Source: Chondrus crispus (lineage: Eukaryota > Rhodophyta > Florideophyceae > Gigartinales > Gigartinaceae). Taken from it: a DNA stretch of 64,000 nucleotides. Below the pieces are notes generated by a model. The model was not told the DNA's origin. It saw only the letters and a list, made by a program, of their open reading frames with translations, and did no database searches. A program made the translations under genes and the position numbers. Shown here one piece after another: positions 29,896-40,674 of this stretch. Location of the stretch: assembly GCF_000350225.1 (NCBI RefSeq), contig NW_005179127.1, forward strand, positions 62,001 to 126,000, in the 5' to 3' direction. Position 1 is the first letter of the stretch; every line of letters begins with the position of its first letter.

Positions 29896-31234
29896 ATGAA
29901 CAAGTACGCAAGGACGTCTAGCTGTACATTCCCAGAGCTATCGCAGGAGGATATCTCATCATGTTCCGAACAAATATTGGAAGGAGTACAGCTGGTGCTT
30001 TGTGACCCACCTGACAACTACCGAAGAGAGAACAATCTTCCGAATTCAACCCATGGCAACCTCAGCAAAAGTGACATGACTGATTGTGTTCGTGAGATCA
30101 GTCAGATGCTCCGTGAGGGTGGACATGCGTTTGTGTTCTCCTCTGCATTGCAATTCAAACTCTGGTATGACGCCTTCGCATCGTGTACAGTTGTAGTCAG
30201 TTTTGATAATGAAGATGAACAAGATGAGGAAGAATCAAATCAAGGCGATGAGGAAAGGCGGTCAGGAACCGAAGACCTCCTGGAAGTGAATCTCCCTGCG
30301 GAGCGTCTCCGAATTTTCAGTGTGGATCCCTCACCAGTGCTTATGAACAGCATGCCGCGTCATTATTACACGAATGCTGGCATCAAGACGACGGCTTTCA
30401 GACGAATTTCTCAGATGGCTGTACATGTCACAAAGAAAGGACTCAATTTGAAGGACGCTTTCGCCCTGGTTAACTACGATAACTTCAACTTCGTCTCTTC
30501 CCGCCATCCGGCTTGGACTAACGCTATCGACAACGTTCCAAGACTAGAAGAGGGAGAGAGGCTTACGCACCCCGACGCCTCGAAGTCAAAGTTCGTCCTG
30601 TTGCGACCGGAGCAGAAACCTCTACGTCTTCTCATGGAAATCATTTCTCGCTTGATTCAACCGGGTGATTACGTTGTTGATATTTTCAGTGGAACCTTTT
30701 CAACTGGAGTGGCTTGTCTTTCGCTCAAAAAGCATCGGAGATTTGTGGGGTGTGAACGGGACCCGGTTGCCTGGCTTGCTGCGACAGAAACTTGGAGCTG
30801 GTCTTTGCTCAGATTGTTCTGAACCCATCTTCCGACATCAACATACCACAGTTGGAATCCGCCGCAGAGCTATTGTTGGCTCATAATCCGGCATTTACAA
30901 TAGCCGCTGAGAAGGGCTCAGATTGGAAGCCTCCGAGAGGATGTCCTTACTTTCAACAAGTTCCGGAGCACATTTTGAAGTTCCTAGCCACTAAGTTACA
31001 AGCACTAAATATGGTGCAAGAGTGCAAAGGAAAGCCTTTATCAGAGTGGGCGAGGGAATATATCGGAGGCCTTCAAACAGTTCACTGCGAAGATATCATT
31101 TCATATCAGTGTATGGTTCTCGGTTTCCCTCAAAGCACTGGAATGCTGTCTCTCTTGGTGTTTTACGACCAGAACTGTTCGGAGGGGAGAGATTATATGC
31201 CCTGTTTATGGAACAATCGTTTATAGGGACTTAA
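29896..31234 (+). pseudogene. DNA methyltransferase-like protein (beta-type N4/N6 family), frameshifted
   Basis: From ATG 29896 the frame encodes LVLCDPPDNYRRENN, a motif IV with DPPD in place of DPPY. It is followed by GGHAFVFSSALQFKLWYDAF and, about 200 residues on, by the SAM-binding motif YVVDIFSGTFSTGVACL followed by VGCERD. Motif IV before motif I is the order of the beta group of DNA amino-methyltransferases. The layout and the 'GG..F.F.s..qf..Wy.AF' block match the ParB-methyltransferase at 41-43 kb, so the two are related. After VGCERDPVAWLAA the frame fails at about 30785 and continues in another register (LELVFAQIVLNP) to about 31130, then in a third register to 31234. There are therefore one or two frameshifts. 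An acidic insert sits between motifs. No ParB domain is visible upstream. The altered motif IV may reduce or change activity. Confidence 0.65.
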
Positions 31235-31296
31235 CAAAACAAAGTCAGTCCACAAAACAATGCGGTGAAAACGTTGTACTTGGGTGTACACCTGAA

Positions 31297-31584
31297 ATGT
31301 TCCGCAACTGTTCATATCCGATTGAATTGAGCAAGAGTTTTCGGGGCGTGAGAGAGGTTTACATTGTTCCTGCACAGTTCGGCGTCGCAAGAAGGATCAG
31401 ACGGGCTACGGGGACTAGAGAGGTGGAGGGACACGGACTTCGGAAGGCGGGGACACCGAATGTGTCCCTTTGCTACAAGCCCACAAAGATAGCTGACCTG
31501 AATTTCGTTTGCGGCCATGATACAGTTTTATATGTCGCAACCACGGATAAAGAGGCCGGCGCAGAACTTCTAGTCAGCGTATAG
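31297..31584 (+). CDS. Small hypothetical frame after the methyltransferase
   Basis: A 95-residue frame that reads like protein (SFRGVREVYIVPAQFGVARR; LNFVCGHDTVLYVATTDKE). It starts 63 bases after the preceding gene and could be its C-terminal continuation in another register or a separate remnant. No family recognised. Confidence 0.3.
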   Translation: MFRNCSYPIELSKSFRGVREVYIVPAQFGVARRIRRATGTREVEGHGLRKAGTPNVSLCYKPTKIADLNFVCGHDTVLYVATTDKEAGAELLVSV

Positions 31585-31655
31585 AAGTATTCCGAGTTGT
31601 GTGGTAGTGCTAAAACTGTTGAATAAAGACCAGAGTTCTTGTTCCGCACATATAC

Positions 31656-32075
31656 TTATGCCCGACGTGGCGGATACCCTTCCATTCGCCCCCACACCTG
31701 ATAAATTCCACCGTCTGGGAGACTCCTGTGTTGTACTGCTGAGTTTGATGTGGATATGAGACACATATGATCTTCGCTTTCTTCGCTCTCCTGTTCGCAG
31801 TAGTGCATAACTAATGGCTTTCGAACGTAGCTTCCAAGCTCAACCAGCGCTCTTCTTTCGTTTCGTTGTTGTATTAACACGCGGTATCCATCTTCTTCCG
31901 CTTTGCACTCCTTCACTGCGCAATATCGTACTGTTTCCTGACTTTCTTTCCCACGAGCGTCCAGAATCTGGACTTAAAATACGGCTAGCACCATCCAGAA
32001 CCTTCTGTCTTCATCATGCTCAGAATATTTGTTCTCATGAAGGGTGAATGTGAGATCAGGATCCGCGGTCGAAAC
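31656..32075 (-). pseudogene. Unknown gene truncated by the gypsy-1 LTR
   Basis: Minus-strand sequence from the LTR edge (32075) inward is protein-like: HENKYSEHDEDRRFWMVL, then after one stop/frame break ARGKESQETVRYCAVKECKA and RVLIQQRNERRALVELGSYV, ending at 31656. The gene must have continued past 32075, where an LTR now sits, so its 5' part is cut off. No family recognised. Confidence 0.4.
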
Positions 32076-32704
32076 TGTCGCATAAACACCCCACACACGG
32101 CGGAGGGGTGTTCGCGATGTTCGGCAGAAGACCCCGGATCGGCGTACCGAGGGTCTTGAACCAACCAACGCCACCGGAAACGGGCCGGTAGCGGGTGCTA
32201 GAGCGTGGTCGGCGGGGACGCGCGCGTAGGCGAGTGGATCGACGCCTCGACGCCCCGGAGCAGTACCGGTTGACGTTCCGGTACTGACGGGCGGAGGCGG
32301 ATCGCAGCTCGCCGCGGTGTCGCGCGCGTCCACTACCCACTCGGTGGTAACTACTCGCGGAACGGCGGTGTGAGTAGAGTAAGCTGGGTGGTCGACCGTC
32401 GTGGAGGGTTGTCTGTCCTCCTCCCCTCCGCCGGCGGTCGCTCCTTATATTTATTGTACAAGTTAATTAACCGTCTACAGTACAGTACGGACTGTACTGT
32501 AGTCGGCTTACTGTAGACAGTGCGGGCCGGCCCGCACTGTAACGCTGTCAGCCGTCGGGGCTGACAGCGCACGTGTGCTACACGTGGGGTACACGTGTAG
32601 GTGCGCGCGCTGTAAGGTATGCGCGCGCACGCGGTAAGGTCCGTACCTTACAGCGTTAGATCAAATTCTAAATCCAATATAACGACGTTGGTAGTTATGC
32701 TACA
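32076..32704 (-). repeat. 3' LTR of gypsy-1
   Basis: On the minus strand it begins TGTAGCATAACTACC and ends TTATGCGACA; the first and last 10 bp are near-perfect inverted repeats. It resembles LTR-1 (2908-3538). The U3 part holds a chain of palindromes: 32475-32502 (12-bp arms, ACGG loop), 32517-32540 (perfect 24 bp), 32544-32568 (10-bp arms), and three CACGTG boxes at 32570, 32581 and 32592. Host flank next to it is GAAAC (32071-32075). Confidence 0.8.
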
Positions 32705-32740
32705 CGACCCTCCCCCTTAAGCGTGAACGTCCGCGTTCAC
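32705..32740 (-). promoter_or_regulatory. Polypurine tract and adjoining palindrome at the 3' LTR
   Basis: On the minus strand CTTAAGGGGGAGGGTCG abuts the LTR; such a purine run primes plus-strand DNA synthesis in LTR elements. Next to it lies GTGAACGTCCGCGTTCAC (near-palindrome). The 25 bases 32716-32740 recur with one change at 47936-47960. Confidence 0.65.
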
Positions 32741-34437
32741 GTATGTGGGTCGGGGGGGTTACGCCTCTCGTTCACGTCCGTCCCGATCGTCTCCGGTTAT
32801 CGTCTATCTCCTTCCGTGGGGACTCCTGCCCCGCCACCCTCACGTTCCGTCTTGTCCTTTCCGCCCCGCGCTTGTTTCCGTCGTATTCCAGCACATGTTC
32901 GTGCGCTGTCCCAAGGAGCTGGCGACTACCGTCTTCTTTGCCGCTTGGACAGAACTGGCACTGGCGGCGGGGGGTTACCGGACAGCTCCTTGCCGCTGTA
33001 CAGGGTGCCCCTGGGGCCGGTCATCTACTTCGCTGACCGCGTTGTCGGCTGTTTGGGGATCTTTCCTCCTTAGCACTTGTCGACGTAGTTGCCGTGCGAG
33101 CCTGCGATCCGAACCCACGTCGAGCGAGCGGTGCGCTAGGTAGATCATTTCATACATCGAGTGCCGCATGAGCGGCCGGGCGAGGTCGTCGGCGGTGCCA
33201 TAGGATGGGTCGTACCGCCATCATGCGCTCGCCGAGCGTCGTCGTAATCCCGTGCGTGGCGACTGACGCTATCGGTCGATCCCTTGCCCGAGGGGCAGGC
33301 AGTGCTTCCACAGAGGGAGCGGCGAGTTCCCTTAACCCATTCGATCTCCACTGCAGTGGTTGTCAGGCCCCACCGTGCCGTCGCTTGCAAACCTGGGTTG
33401 TGTTCAACCGCACAGGGGGTAAATCTCGATCTGCGTCCGCGTCGTAGAAACATCCGGCGGTTCTTCCGCCCGTGCGCGTGTCCGTGGCTCGACAGCGGGC
33501 GTGCGGCATATTCGTCCGTTCCTTCCCAAGGAAGTGTCGCGCCGGACTATCTCCGTCGGTCCTCGGTAGCCCGGGCAGCGTCGAATGCCGAGAGTCGTGG
33601 GATCTGCGTTTCGTCGCGGCGGTCCCCTCCCCTCGCCTCTGCCGGAAGGCCTGGGGGTTCCGGGTGTGTGACGAAAGTCCGCTCTGCCCCGCCCCGGTGC
33701 GAAGGGGAGCGGCATCGTGGTCGAGGGCGGTGCTGCGGGTTTCGGCATTGTCGGTAGTGTAACCCCCATGGTCTGTGCCGACGTCTGCATGTCGTGGCGG
33801 TTTCGACCGCAGCGGGGGCACCCTAATGCCGGACCGTGGCCCGGATGTCGTGTGTGTCGTTTACCCCGTTGACCCCTAGCAACTCGCCCTCGGTGTCGCT
33901 CGGTCGACCGCCGAGGGTGAGTGCGCGGCATCGAGGAGCGTACGGTGGCTTTGCCGACGGTCGGCGCTGTTTCGTCGGGTATATAGGCTGGCGCGTGAAG
34001 TCCTGTCTCCACATCTTCGTCCCGTATAGTAGCGGCGCCTTACGTCGCGTGCGCGACAGTGGTCGCGTCGAGGGGGCGCCGTGAGTCTCAGGGGTCGTCA
34101 TCGGCGGTGGCGGAAGGGGATTGGTCCTGAATTCGGCGACCGTCTTGCCTGTTCCCCGCGAATTTCGGGGGGGGCGGTGCACTGCTGTCTGAACCGAAGG
34201 CCGCCCCGTGGAGCGTCTGCCGTCGTGGTTGCCCTCCGTAATTCGTTCTATTTTTAGACCGGGCGGCGGTGGTTAGTCGTATCGACCGGGGGGTATCCTT
34301 CTTCGTACAATCCGCCTGACGAGACGTTGCCCGCGCTACTTCCGCGGCTCAGTCACCTCTGTTTTCCCTCGCTCTCGTGATCGCTCGTTCCTTTCCTCCG
34401 GGATTCCTCTACACCGTTACTTTGCGACCGTCGTCTC
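32741..34437. other. Non-coding part of gypsy-1 between 3' LTR and extra ORF
   Basis: GC-rich and open on both strands without domain or codon signal; no gene supported. The part before 34438 may be the leader of the plus-strand ORF. Confidence 0.4.
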
Positions 34438-35421
34438 GTGGGGCGCGCCATCTTCCGTCCGTATCATGAGCAACCCCCCTCTCCGTCGCGCGAGGGAGGT
34501 GCTCCCCCTGGTTCGTCGGGGTCAGTCGGGTCCCCGCTGCCGACTCTCCGTCCTACGGGTGCGGGCTCGCCCACAGCGGCGGTTCCGTCGTCGCAGCTCA
34601 CCGCCTTCCAGAGGACCCGTCCGTCGCGGGATTCCACGATATCGGCGGAGTTGGGGACCGCTGTGATCGGCGTCGTCGGAGGTCCTGCGTACCACGCCGC
34701 CGAAGGTCGTCTCGGGTCGGGGTCCCCTGCCGCCCGTGGCCTACCGCTGCCGGTGGCTTCGGCCGGTCCCTCTGGCTCCACGGGAGCCGTGCCAACGCTA
34801 CCCCCTCCGCCGCGCCCTGATCCGTACAGGGCCAAAGGGCGTTCCGGTCGTCCCGAATCGCCATGGGACGTTGTCCGTTCGTCGAGGGAGGGCCACCGAG
34901 GTGCATCTCACAGCACGACGAGGTGGCTGGGCGCGGTCTACGAACGGTCCGCACCCCTACCGTTGAGCCGTCTCCGGTTCCCCTGGGGTCGCCATGCCCG
35001 TTCCGGCGTGACGATAGCCGAGATAATTTCTCAACCCGAGATGCGCCCTGATATTGCCGGCATCCTCAAGATCAGGGGCGCCGGCCTTATCGATCAGGCC
35101 GCGGCGGCGCTCGTCCGCCTCATGGCGGAGGGCGATGGTGCCAGATACCAAATCCCCGGCGAAATTCCCTGCGACCGTACGTTCATGTATAGCGTGGCCG
35201 AGTCTGAGTATGTCGATCGCATGGCCTCGACCCTCTGCCTTCCCGGCGGAAGGGATTCGCAGCCGTTCGTCCTTGCCGAGGTCGCGGGGCTGTACGTGTG
35301 CCCCTGACCTTATGCGTTCTCGAAGCCGTTAGTCGCGCTTCAGAAGTCGGCCAGTGCCTTGATGAGGATACAATCTATCGCGATCGCCCATCGCGACTGG
35401 TCGGCATATCGCCGAGCCGAC
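34438..35421 (+). pseudogene. Gypsy-1 extra plus-strand ORF, N-terminal part
   Basis: The frame opens near 34438 (GTG; no good ATG in this register nearby, so the true start is uncertain). It is Pro/Ser/Gly-rich for about 170 residues, then becomes globular (SGVTIAEIISQPEMRPDIAG; YVDRMASTLCLPGG). It reaches a TGA at 35305-35307 and continues in the same register (ATG 35362, IQSIAIAHRDWSAYRRADE) until the DNA transposon at 35426. The other half resumes at 44502. It is antisense to gag-pol and lies between integrase and the 3' LTR, the place where some plant Tat/Ogre elements have an antisense ORF. Function unknown. Confidence 0.55.
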
Positions 35422-35425
35422 GAAA

Positions 35426-35836
35426 AACACTGGTTTGGTGGTAACCAGAATTTGGGATACCAAACAGTACCAGGGGCACCCCTTCGGATTCCAGATATTT
35501 TTATATGGTTGTAAAGCGTAGAGCAGTAGTAGTGATATGCAGAAAACAGAAGTGGACAAACCAAAATAGTTTAGAAGTTATCGTCCAACATGTACTCTCT
35601 AAATCTGGGGGATGGGGGGTTCTGTATAGGCCAAATCAAAAAAATTATCACACAATTTTACTTGGAAATTGCAGTACAATTTATGTTATATAAAAATTTG
35701 ATACCTGTTCACAATCTGCCGACAGAATTTAATCCTAAATTCTGTCTGGACTTGCTCGAAGTTGGCGATTGTGGCCCACTTCAAGCCTCCCCGACCCACT
35801 ACGATGACCCGTATCGTCACGTCCACCGCCCCCCCG
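35426..35836. repeat. Left TIR of the 9.1-kb transposon
   Basis: Begins AACACTGGTTTGGTGGTAAC and aligns along its ~410 bp with the complement of 44097-44501 with about a dozen differences, including small indels. The homology ends in a C run after CGTCACGTCCACC. Confidence 0.9.
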
Positions 35837-36472
35837 CGTTGCGAACTCTAAGCCCAAGTCAAATTGGGAGATAAACTCCCAGCCGTTATTCGTCTGACAG
35901 AAAATCAGGAGCTGAAGGTGGACAACCCCCCCTCACTGGTGACGTCGAACCCATCGGCCGTACCGTTGATTGCACATCCAGCCACTGCCAAGTCAATTGA
36001 TAAGGTGTTCAATATCATCAAGGGAGTGTGGCTTCGTGATAATACATATTGGTAATTTGTTCCGGCTTAATATGTGCATTTCGTAGATCTAGGAAAGGTT
36101 GAAGAGAAATAAAAGTTATGTCTGCCTCGAACGAACCTTCGCTACTTGCTCACATCAACGAACTACATGTCGGGCCTCAAACAACTAACGTTGCAGTATG
36201 GTGGGGTGTGCGCTGGAGAAATATCTATGGTAATGCGCATTTGTGGCATATATATTGCAGTAGAGAGACTGGAGGCAGTCAGATGCTCTTTTGCCAGTTA
36301 CTGCTGTAGGCTCAGCTGATATGAATATCTTTGGTCAAACCCAGGGTGCGTTGCAACCGGCCTTTGGTACTGCTGCACCCACGTTTACCAAAGTTTACCA
36401 GGGCATTGCACCCTCACTACCGTATCTGACTGCGTCAAGCTGACCACCGAGTAGCGGAGGGCACCCGGCATA
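35837..36472. other. Transposon interior between left TIR and transposase 3' end
   Basis: AT-richer with short frames only (the best, 36118-36309, is 63 residues and unrecognised). No gene supported. Confidence 0.4.
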
Positions 36473-39400
36473 TCACGCAACTCCAAGAGCCTGCCTAATT
36501 TGCCTCGCCGCTGCTGCGCTGATCTCTTTCGATTTCTTCAACTCCGAAAACCTGGACAAAACAGTTGCGACACTGATAAACTCTGTCCACGGTTTCCTGA
36601 TGTCATGTAACCTAGAGGGTGCATACTTACCTGTCCAGGCACATTTACCATTGTACACTTCCCACCAATGGATGGTGAGATCCGTAGTTACGCCTTCATC
36701 GTCCTTGTGAATTGATATGACACGCCCGACCCAGAACGGGACGGTTTCTATAGAGCAAGAAGAACCGCGTACCGCTACGAAGTCATTACATTCGTATTCG
36801 AGGTCTTGCAGGGGTTGTTCTTCCATCTCGATTTCAACTTCATCATGTTCAATTTCGTCTTGCAAGCCATCAACCGCATCAGTAACTGTTCTATACTTTC
36901 CCTTCATCTCAAATGCGTCGCGCAGATTCCAGTGGAATCTCTCCAGTCTTGATTCATACACGCGGTCGCGTAGAAGCCGTAGCTGGGCTAACTTTCTCCT
37001 GTCATTCACTCGTGTCTCCTCATACACAAGACGGGTGTTGATTTTATCAAGATCGTTAGGACATGTGGCTTCGGTCGGTGGTGTTTTGGCAAGGTCAGGT
37101 GCAAATTTCAGGAAGCCTCCGGTGCACTGCTCAACCTTGAGAGAGCCCCAATCGTCGTTACACCCAACCGGCGCGGAACATGCAGTGTTAAAAGAATTGC
37201 CACGATACTCTGGGATCCCCTCCACACAGTGAAACTTGAAATATCGAAAATGGGAAAACCGTTGAGGCTTTTCCAAACACCTTTCTTGGTCACACAGCCC
37301 AGAGAAGTTTATAATCTGGCGAGGATCAGCAACGTGAGGGGAGGGTTATATGCCTTCCCGAGTTCAGTGATCAGGTCTTCCAGAGTTATAGCCTCATGAT
37401 GCCTGAGCCGGCGAGCAGTGCAGCTGAACGCTTGGTCTGTGTCAGAATGGGTATGACCAATTGGTAGAAACGACACAAAGACTTCTTGAAACACCCCCCA
37501 TGCAACCAGGGATTCCATGTATCCGAAGAAGTATCTGTTCTTATTTTCGCGAGTGCAATTGTCCACCTGCACGAACAGGATGTCCGGGAGTGGGCCCTTC
37601 TCAGCCTTTACCATCAGCGTCCGATGAAGAGTTTCTAGTACGTGATTCGCGCCTGTCTCATATTCATCTGTCATAGTGAACAGGGACAGATGTTTCACGG
37701 GACCATGTTCAAGCACTCCAATTAGCTTAACATTGATACTGTGCCCCTTTGTGTGCTTAGTATTGAAGAGGAAATGCGGCAAACCGAAGGCGGACTGGTC
37801 GGCACCGTCCAGAATGATAGAGCAATACTTAGCAGGATACAGTCCTGCTTTATCACACTTCTTCTGGTACTCGCGCGGCTCCGCTGCAACAATATCGTTG
37901 TGAGTGGGTTTTCGCTCACAAAGTAGCCGAGTTGCTGACTCATCGGTACCGGCTTTGGAGAGCAGGTCTCGGATGAGATCGCATTCGGAACACACTGTGA
38001 ACCTATGCACCCTCCGCACCTTGATGTTGGGCACGTGCTTTTGCCATGTCTCGTAAAAATAGCTTCGCGTGGGTGGGGCGCGCGAATGGAGGCGACTGAA
38101 CTCAGAGAGGAAGATGTCGAAGACCTGGGCTTTTTGGAAATAGGGCAAGTGCTGTTCGTTTCGGTCGGGCATATGCTCGGCTGTGCTTTCTGAAAGACGT
38201 TCAAGGAAGCATATGACCGCGTCCCGTTGATTAGCTTCTGAGTTTCTCACAGTAGAAGTCAAGGAAGACCTCCTCTTGCTAAACGGTGTGCCTTTAACAG
38301 AGCCCTGGAAATCCCTAGAAAACTGCAGGGACTTCTCTAGAAACTTATAACACACCGCCTTTCCATCGAAGAAAAACATCCCTGAGTTATCTTCCAACAA
38401 GCCCTCCAGATAAGCTCGTCTCCTCGCCCTATTCAGCAAAGATACATGTTCCACTTGAGCCTTGACGTATCGAGCGTCAACTTTGTAAAAACAACGGCGA
38501 TGGATACAACATTTTAACTTATCCACCTCCATGTTTTGGAACGCATCAGCGTGGGCACGGCGTCGTTTAAGTAACACACTCTCCACACCCTTGCCGCGAC
38601 GGCGACTCTTGTACGTGTATACTCTCTTTTTAAAAGGTGATGTCTCGCTGTTCGCAACACTGCGACTGGCCGGACTTCGTTGCGATGGGGGTCCATTTTT
38701 CGTTCGAGTGTTAGAGGGCGGAGGGGGACGGTACTCAGCGTCACTACCAGATTTAGACAACTCATCTTCATCTTCCAGTGTTCGATATTCTGCGGCATTT
38801 GGCGTAGCTAGAGCATCTTCTTCTTGCAGTTCGGGTGGTGAAGATTCTGCTGCATTTGGGGTAGCTAGAGCTACTTCGGGTTCCGCAGCTATCCCTCGGG
38901 CTGCAATTAACAATGAGCGGATGCTCCACAATTTACGCTGCACTATACCGGAATCCAGCGAAACACTTGATGACCGCCTTTGGGGCGATCGTCGTATCGC
39001 TGTGGTCGGGCTGGGTTAATTTCGCATGGTAGAATCCGGGAGACATGGTGAAGTGTGTCGGATGGGAACATTAAAGAGTTGCGTTGTGTCTGGCGGCGTT
39101 GAGAGTGGTGTGTGTGAAGTTGCTGGCGTCGCAGAAAGGGCGCGACGCTTCCCGTCTCGCAATCCTGAGCTTTGCGAGTTCTGAGCAGTGGGTGAGGCAT
39201 CTGTTGGCGGACAACCTCGTTTACGACTGCTCCTTGGCGTTTGTTGGGGATTCACAGGGCGGGACTCATGGGTATGTAGAGTGGTTGGCGTCGCGAGCAG
39301 CACGCGACGCTTCCCGCTTCGTAGTGGGGTGCTTTGCGAGTCCCGAGCAGTACTACGCGGTGATGTGCGTGGGGGAGCCACAGTGCGGGACTCAGGGGTA

Positions 39401-39513
39401 TGTAACGGTTCACCATGCCTCGAGCCACTCGCTTGTGCAATAGAGCGCTTTGCACGAGTCGTACGCCTAGTCGTAGTCATTGGAATGGTTCTGAGATGGG
39501 TTGTTGCCCCCAA
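36473..39513 (-). pseudogene. DUF7869-type transposase-like protein, one stop and one frameshift
   Basis: Three frames join into one ~1000-residue protein. The N-terminal frame (39513-39016) is basic and low-complexity with two copies of a ~45-residue unit containing SGKRRVLLATP/DGKRRALSATP. An in-frame TAA at 39016-39018 separates it from the core frame (38943-37309). The core has a Cys/His start (KLKCCIHRRCFYKVDARYV), then FTVCSECDLIRDLL, SIILDGADQSAFGLPHF, LFVQVDNCTRENKNRYFF and VSFLPIGHTHSDTDQAFS. These last blocks, with repeated Asp residues, are the signature of eukaryotic DUF7869 proteins, which look like RNase-H-fold transposases. A frameshift near 37320-37340 leads to the C-terminal frame (to 36473), which ends in a small-barrel-like 'WVGRVISIHKDD' segment and helices. 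As the only transposase-like gene between the TIRs it is the likely mobilising enzyme. Confidence 0.7.
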
Positions 39514-40674
39514 CAGTTCAGATGGGTTGTTGTGGATGGAGATGGGTTGAGAAACTTTATCGTGGAGACCAGGATGGTACCCTCTTTACCTTTTATATAC
39601 TGGAGCGTGTATCAACTACAAGCACTGCAGCACGACAATTCAGGTGATGGTGGGTGCAGCTCCACACGACCAGCAGCGATACTGTTCTGTGGAACAGATA
39701 ATGCCTGCTGGATGACCAGTTTAGCTATCCGTGAATACTGATATTCACTGAGCAGGTACGCCGAGCTATGAATGGTTGGCTGCTGTCTCTGCGCTACCAT
39801 GAAGAAGCCTGTAATGGAAGCTTTACAGATCTGAGAGAGCGCTGTTTGAAACATATCTGAATCAAATATTTGGGAGATTGCACCCAAATCATATGTTGCA
39901 CTAAATTTGATACGCAATGTTCACCATTGTCCAAATATAGATTTTTCATTCCACATTTCAAGAGAACAGTTATGCATTACTGATATTTAGTTTTAGGTTC
40001 TCAAAATCATGACACGTTTTCTGCTGTCCCACACGGCACAAAATCATGATCGCCATTGACGAACAGCACACAATCATGATCGGACAGTTCTTTCCGTTGC
40101 AGCCTCAACCGCAAAGTAAATCCGGGAGATTCAGGCTATGAATGAGTAGATAAAGTGCGGGTATGGGGACACGTACGCTACGTGCAGACATGTCCAGAAG
40201 ATTCCTGCTGCGTACTGCACATACTGATGGCGTGGAGACGGAGTTCAATTATCGAACAGGCGGAGATCATGGACATCACTCTGATTCGATTGTTAGTCCT
40301 GCATATATTGACGTGTGGTATCAGTATGCAATTCTCGTTTGGTTCGCTATAACACCAGGGCAGAAATGAAGTATTCGGTCCGGCACGGTCGGCTACTGCA
40401 GTTTCCACAAGCAGGTGCAGGATTTCGTACTTCTTTCGGAATTGTTCATGGCACATTCGGAGCTACTGTATGTCTCGACTTCCCTATCTCATTGAATTGA
40501 CCATGTGCTAACAAGCACCAGAACACCGGTAGCAACAAGCCATCCTGTTAATTGTTACTGGTTCGAGTTAGAGTAATTTCTGTCGGCAAACTGTTCGCCA
40601 CCCTCCTTCCCAATTTAAAATTTCTGTCGTACTGCAGACCCCCGTTCTGTACGAAAGTGAACCCACTATCAGGT
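39514..40674. other. Divergent intergenic region of the 9.1-kb transposon
   Basis: No gene is supported. Two direct copies of an AATCATGATCG palindromic block (ATCATGAT at 40043 and 40073, 30 bp apart, each after GCACA) and a third ATCATGA near 40008 lie here. They are candidate binding sites between the two divergent genes. Confidence 0.45.

Noticed and set aside
33205-34182. Overlapping ORFs on both strands left of the extra ORF
   Set aside because: Same reason: high GC opens many frames, none protein-like.
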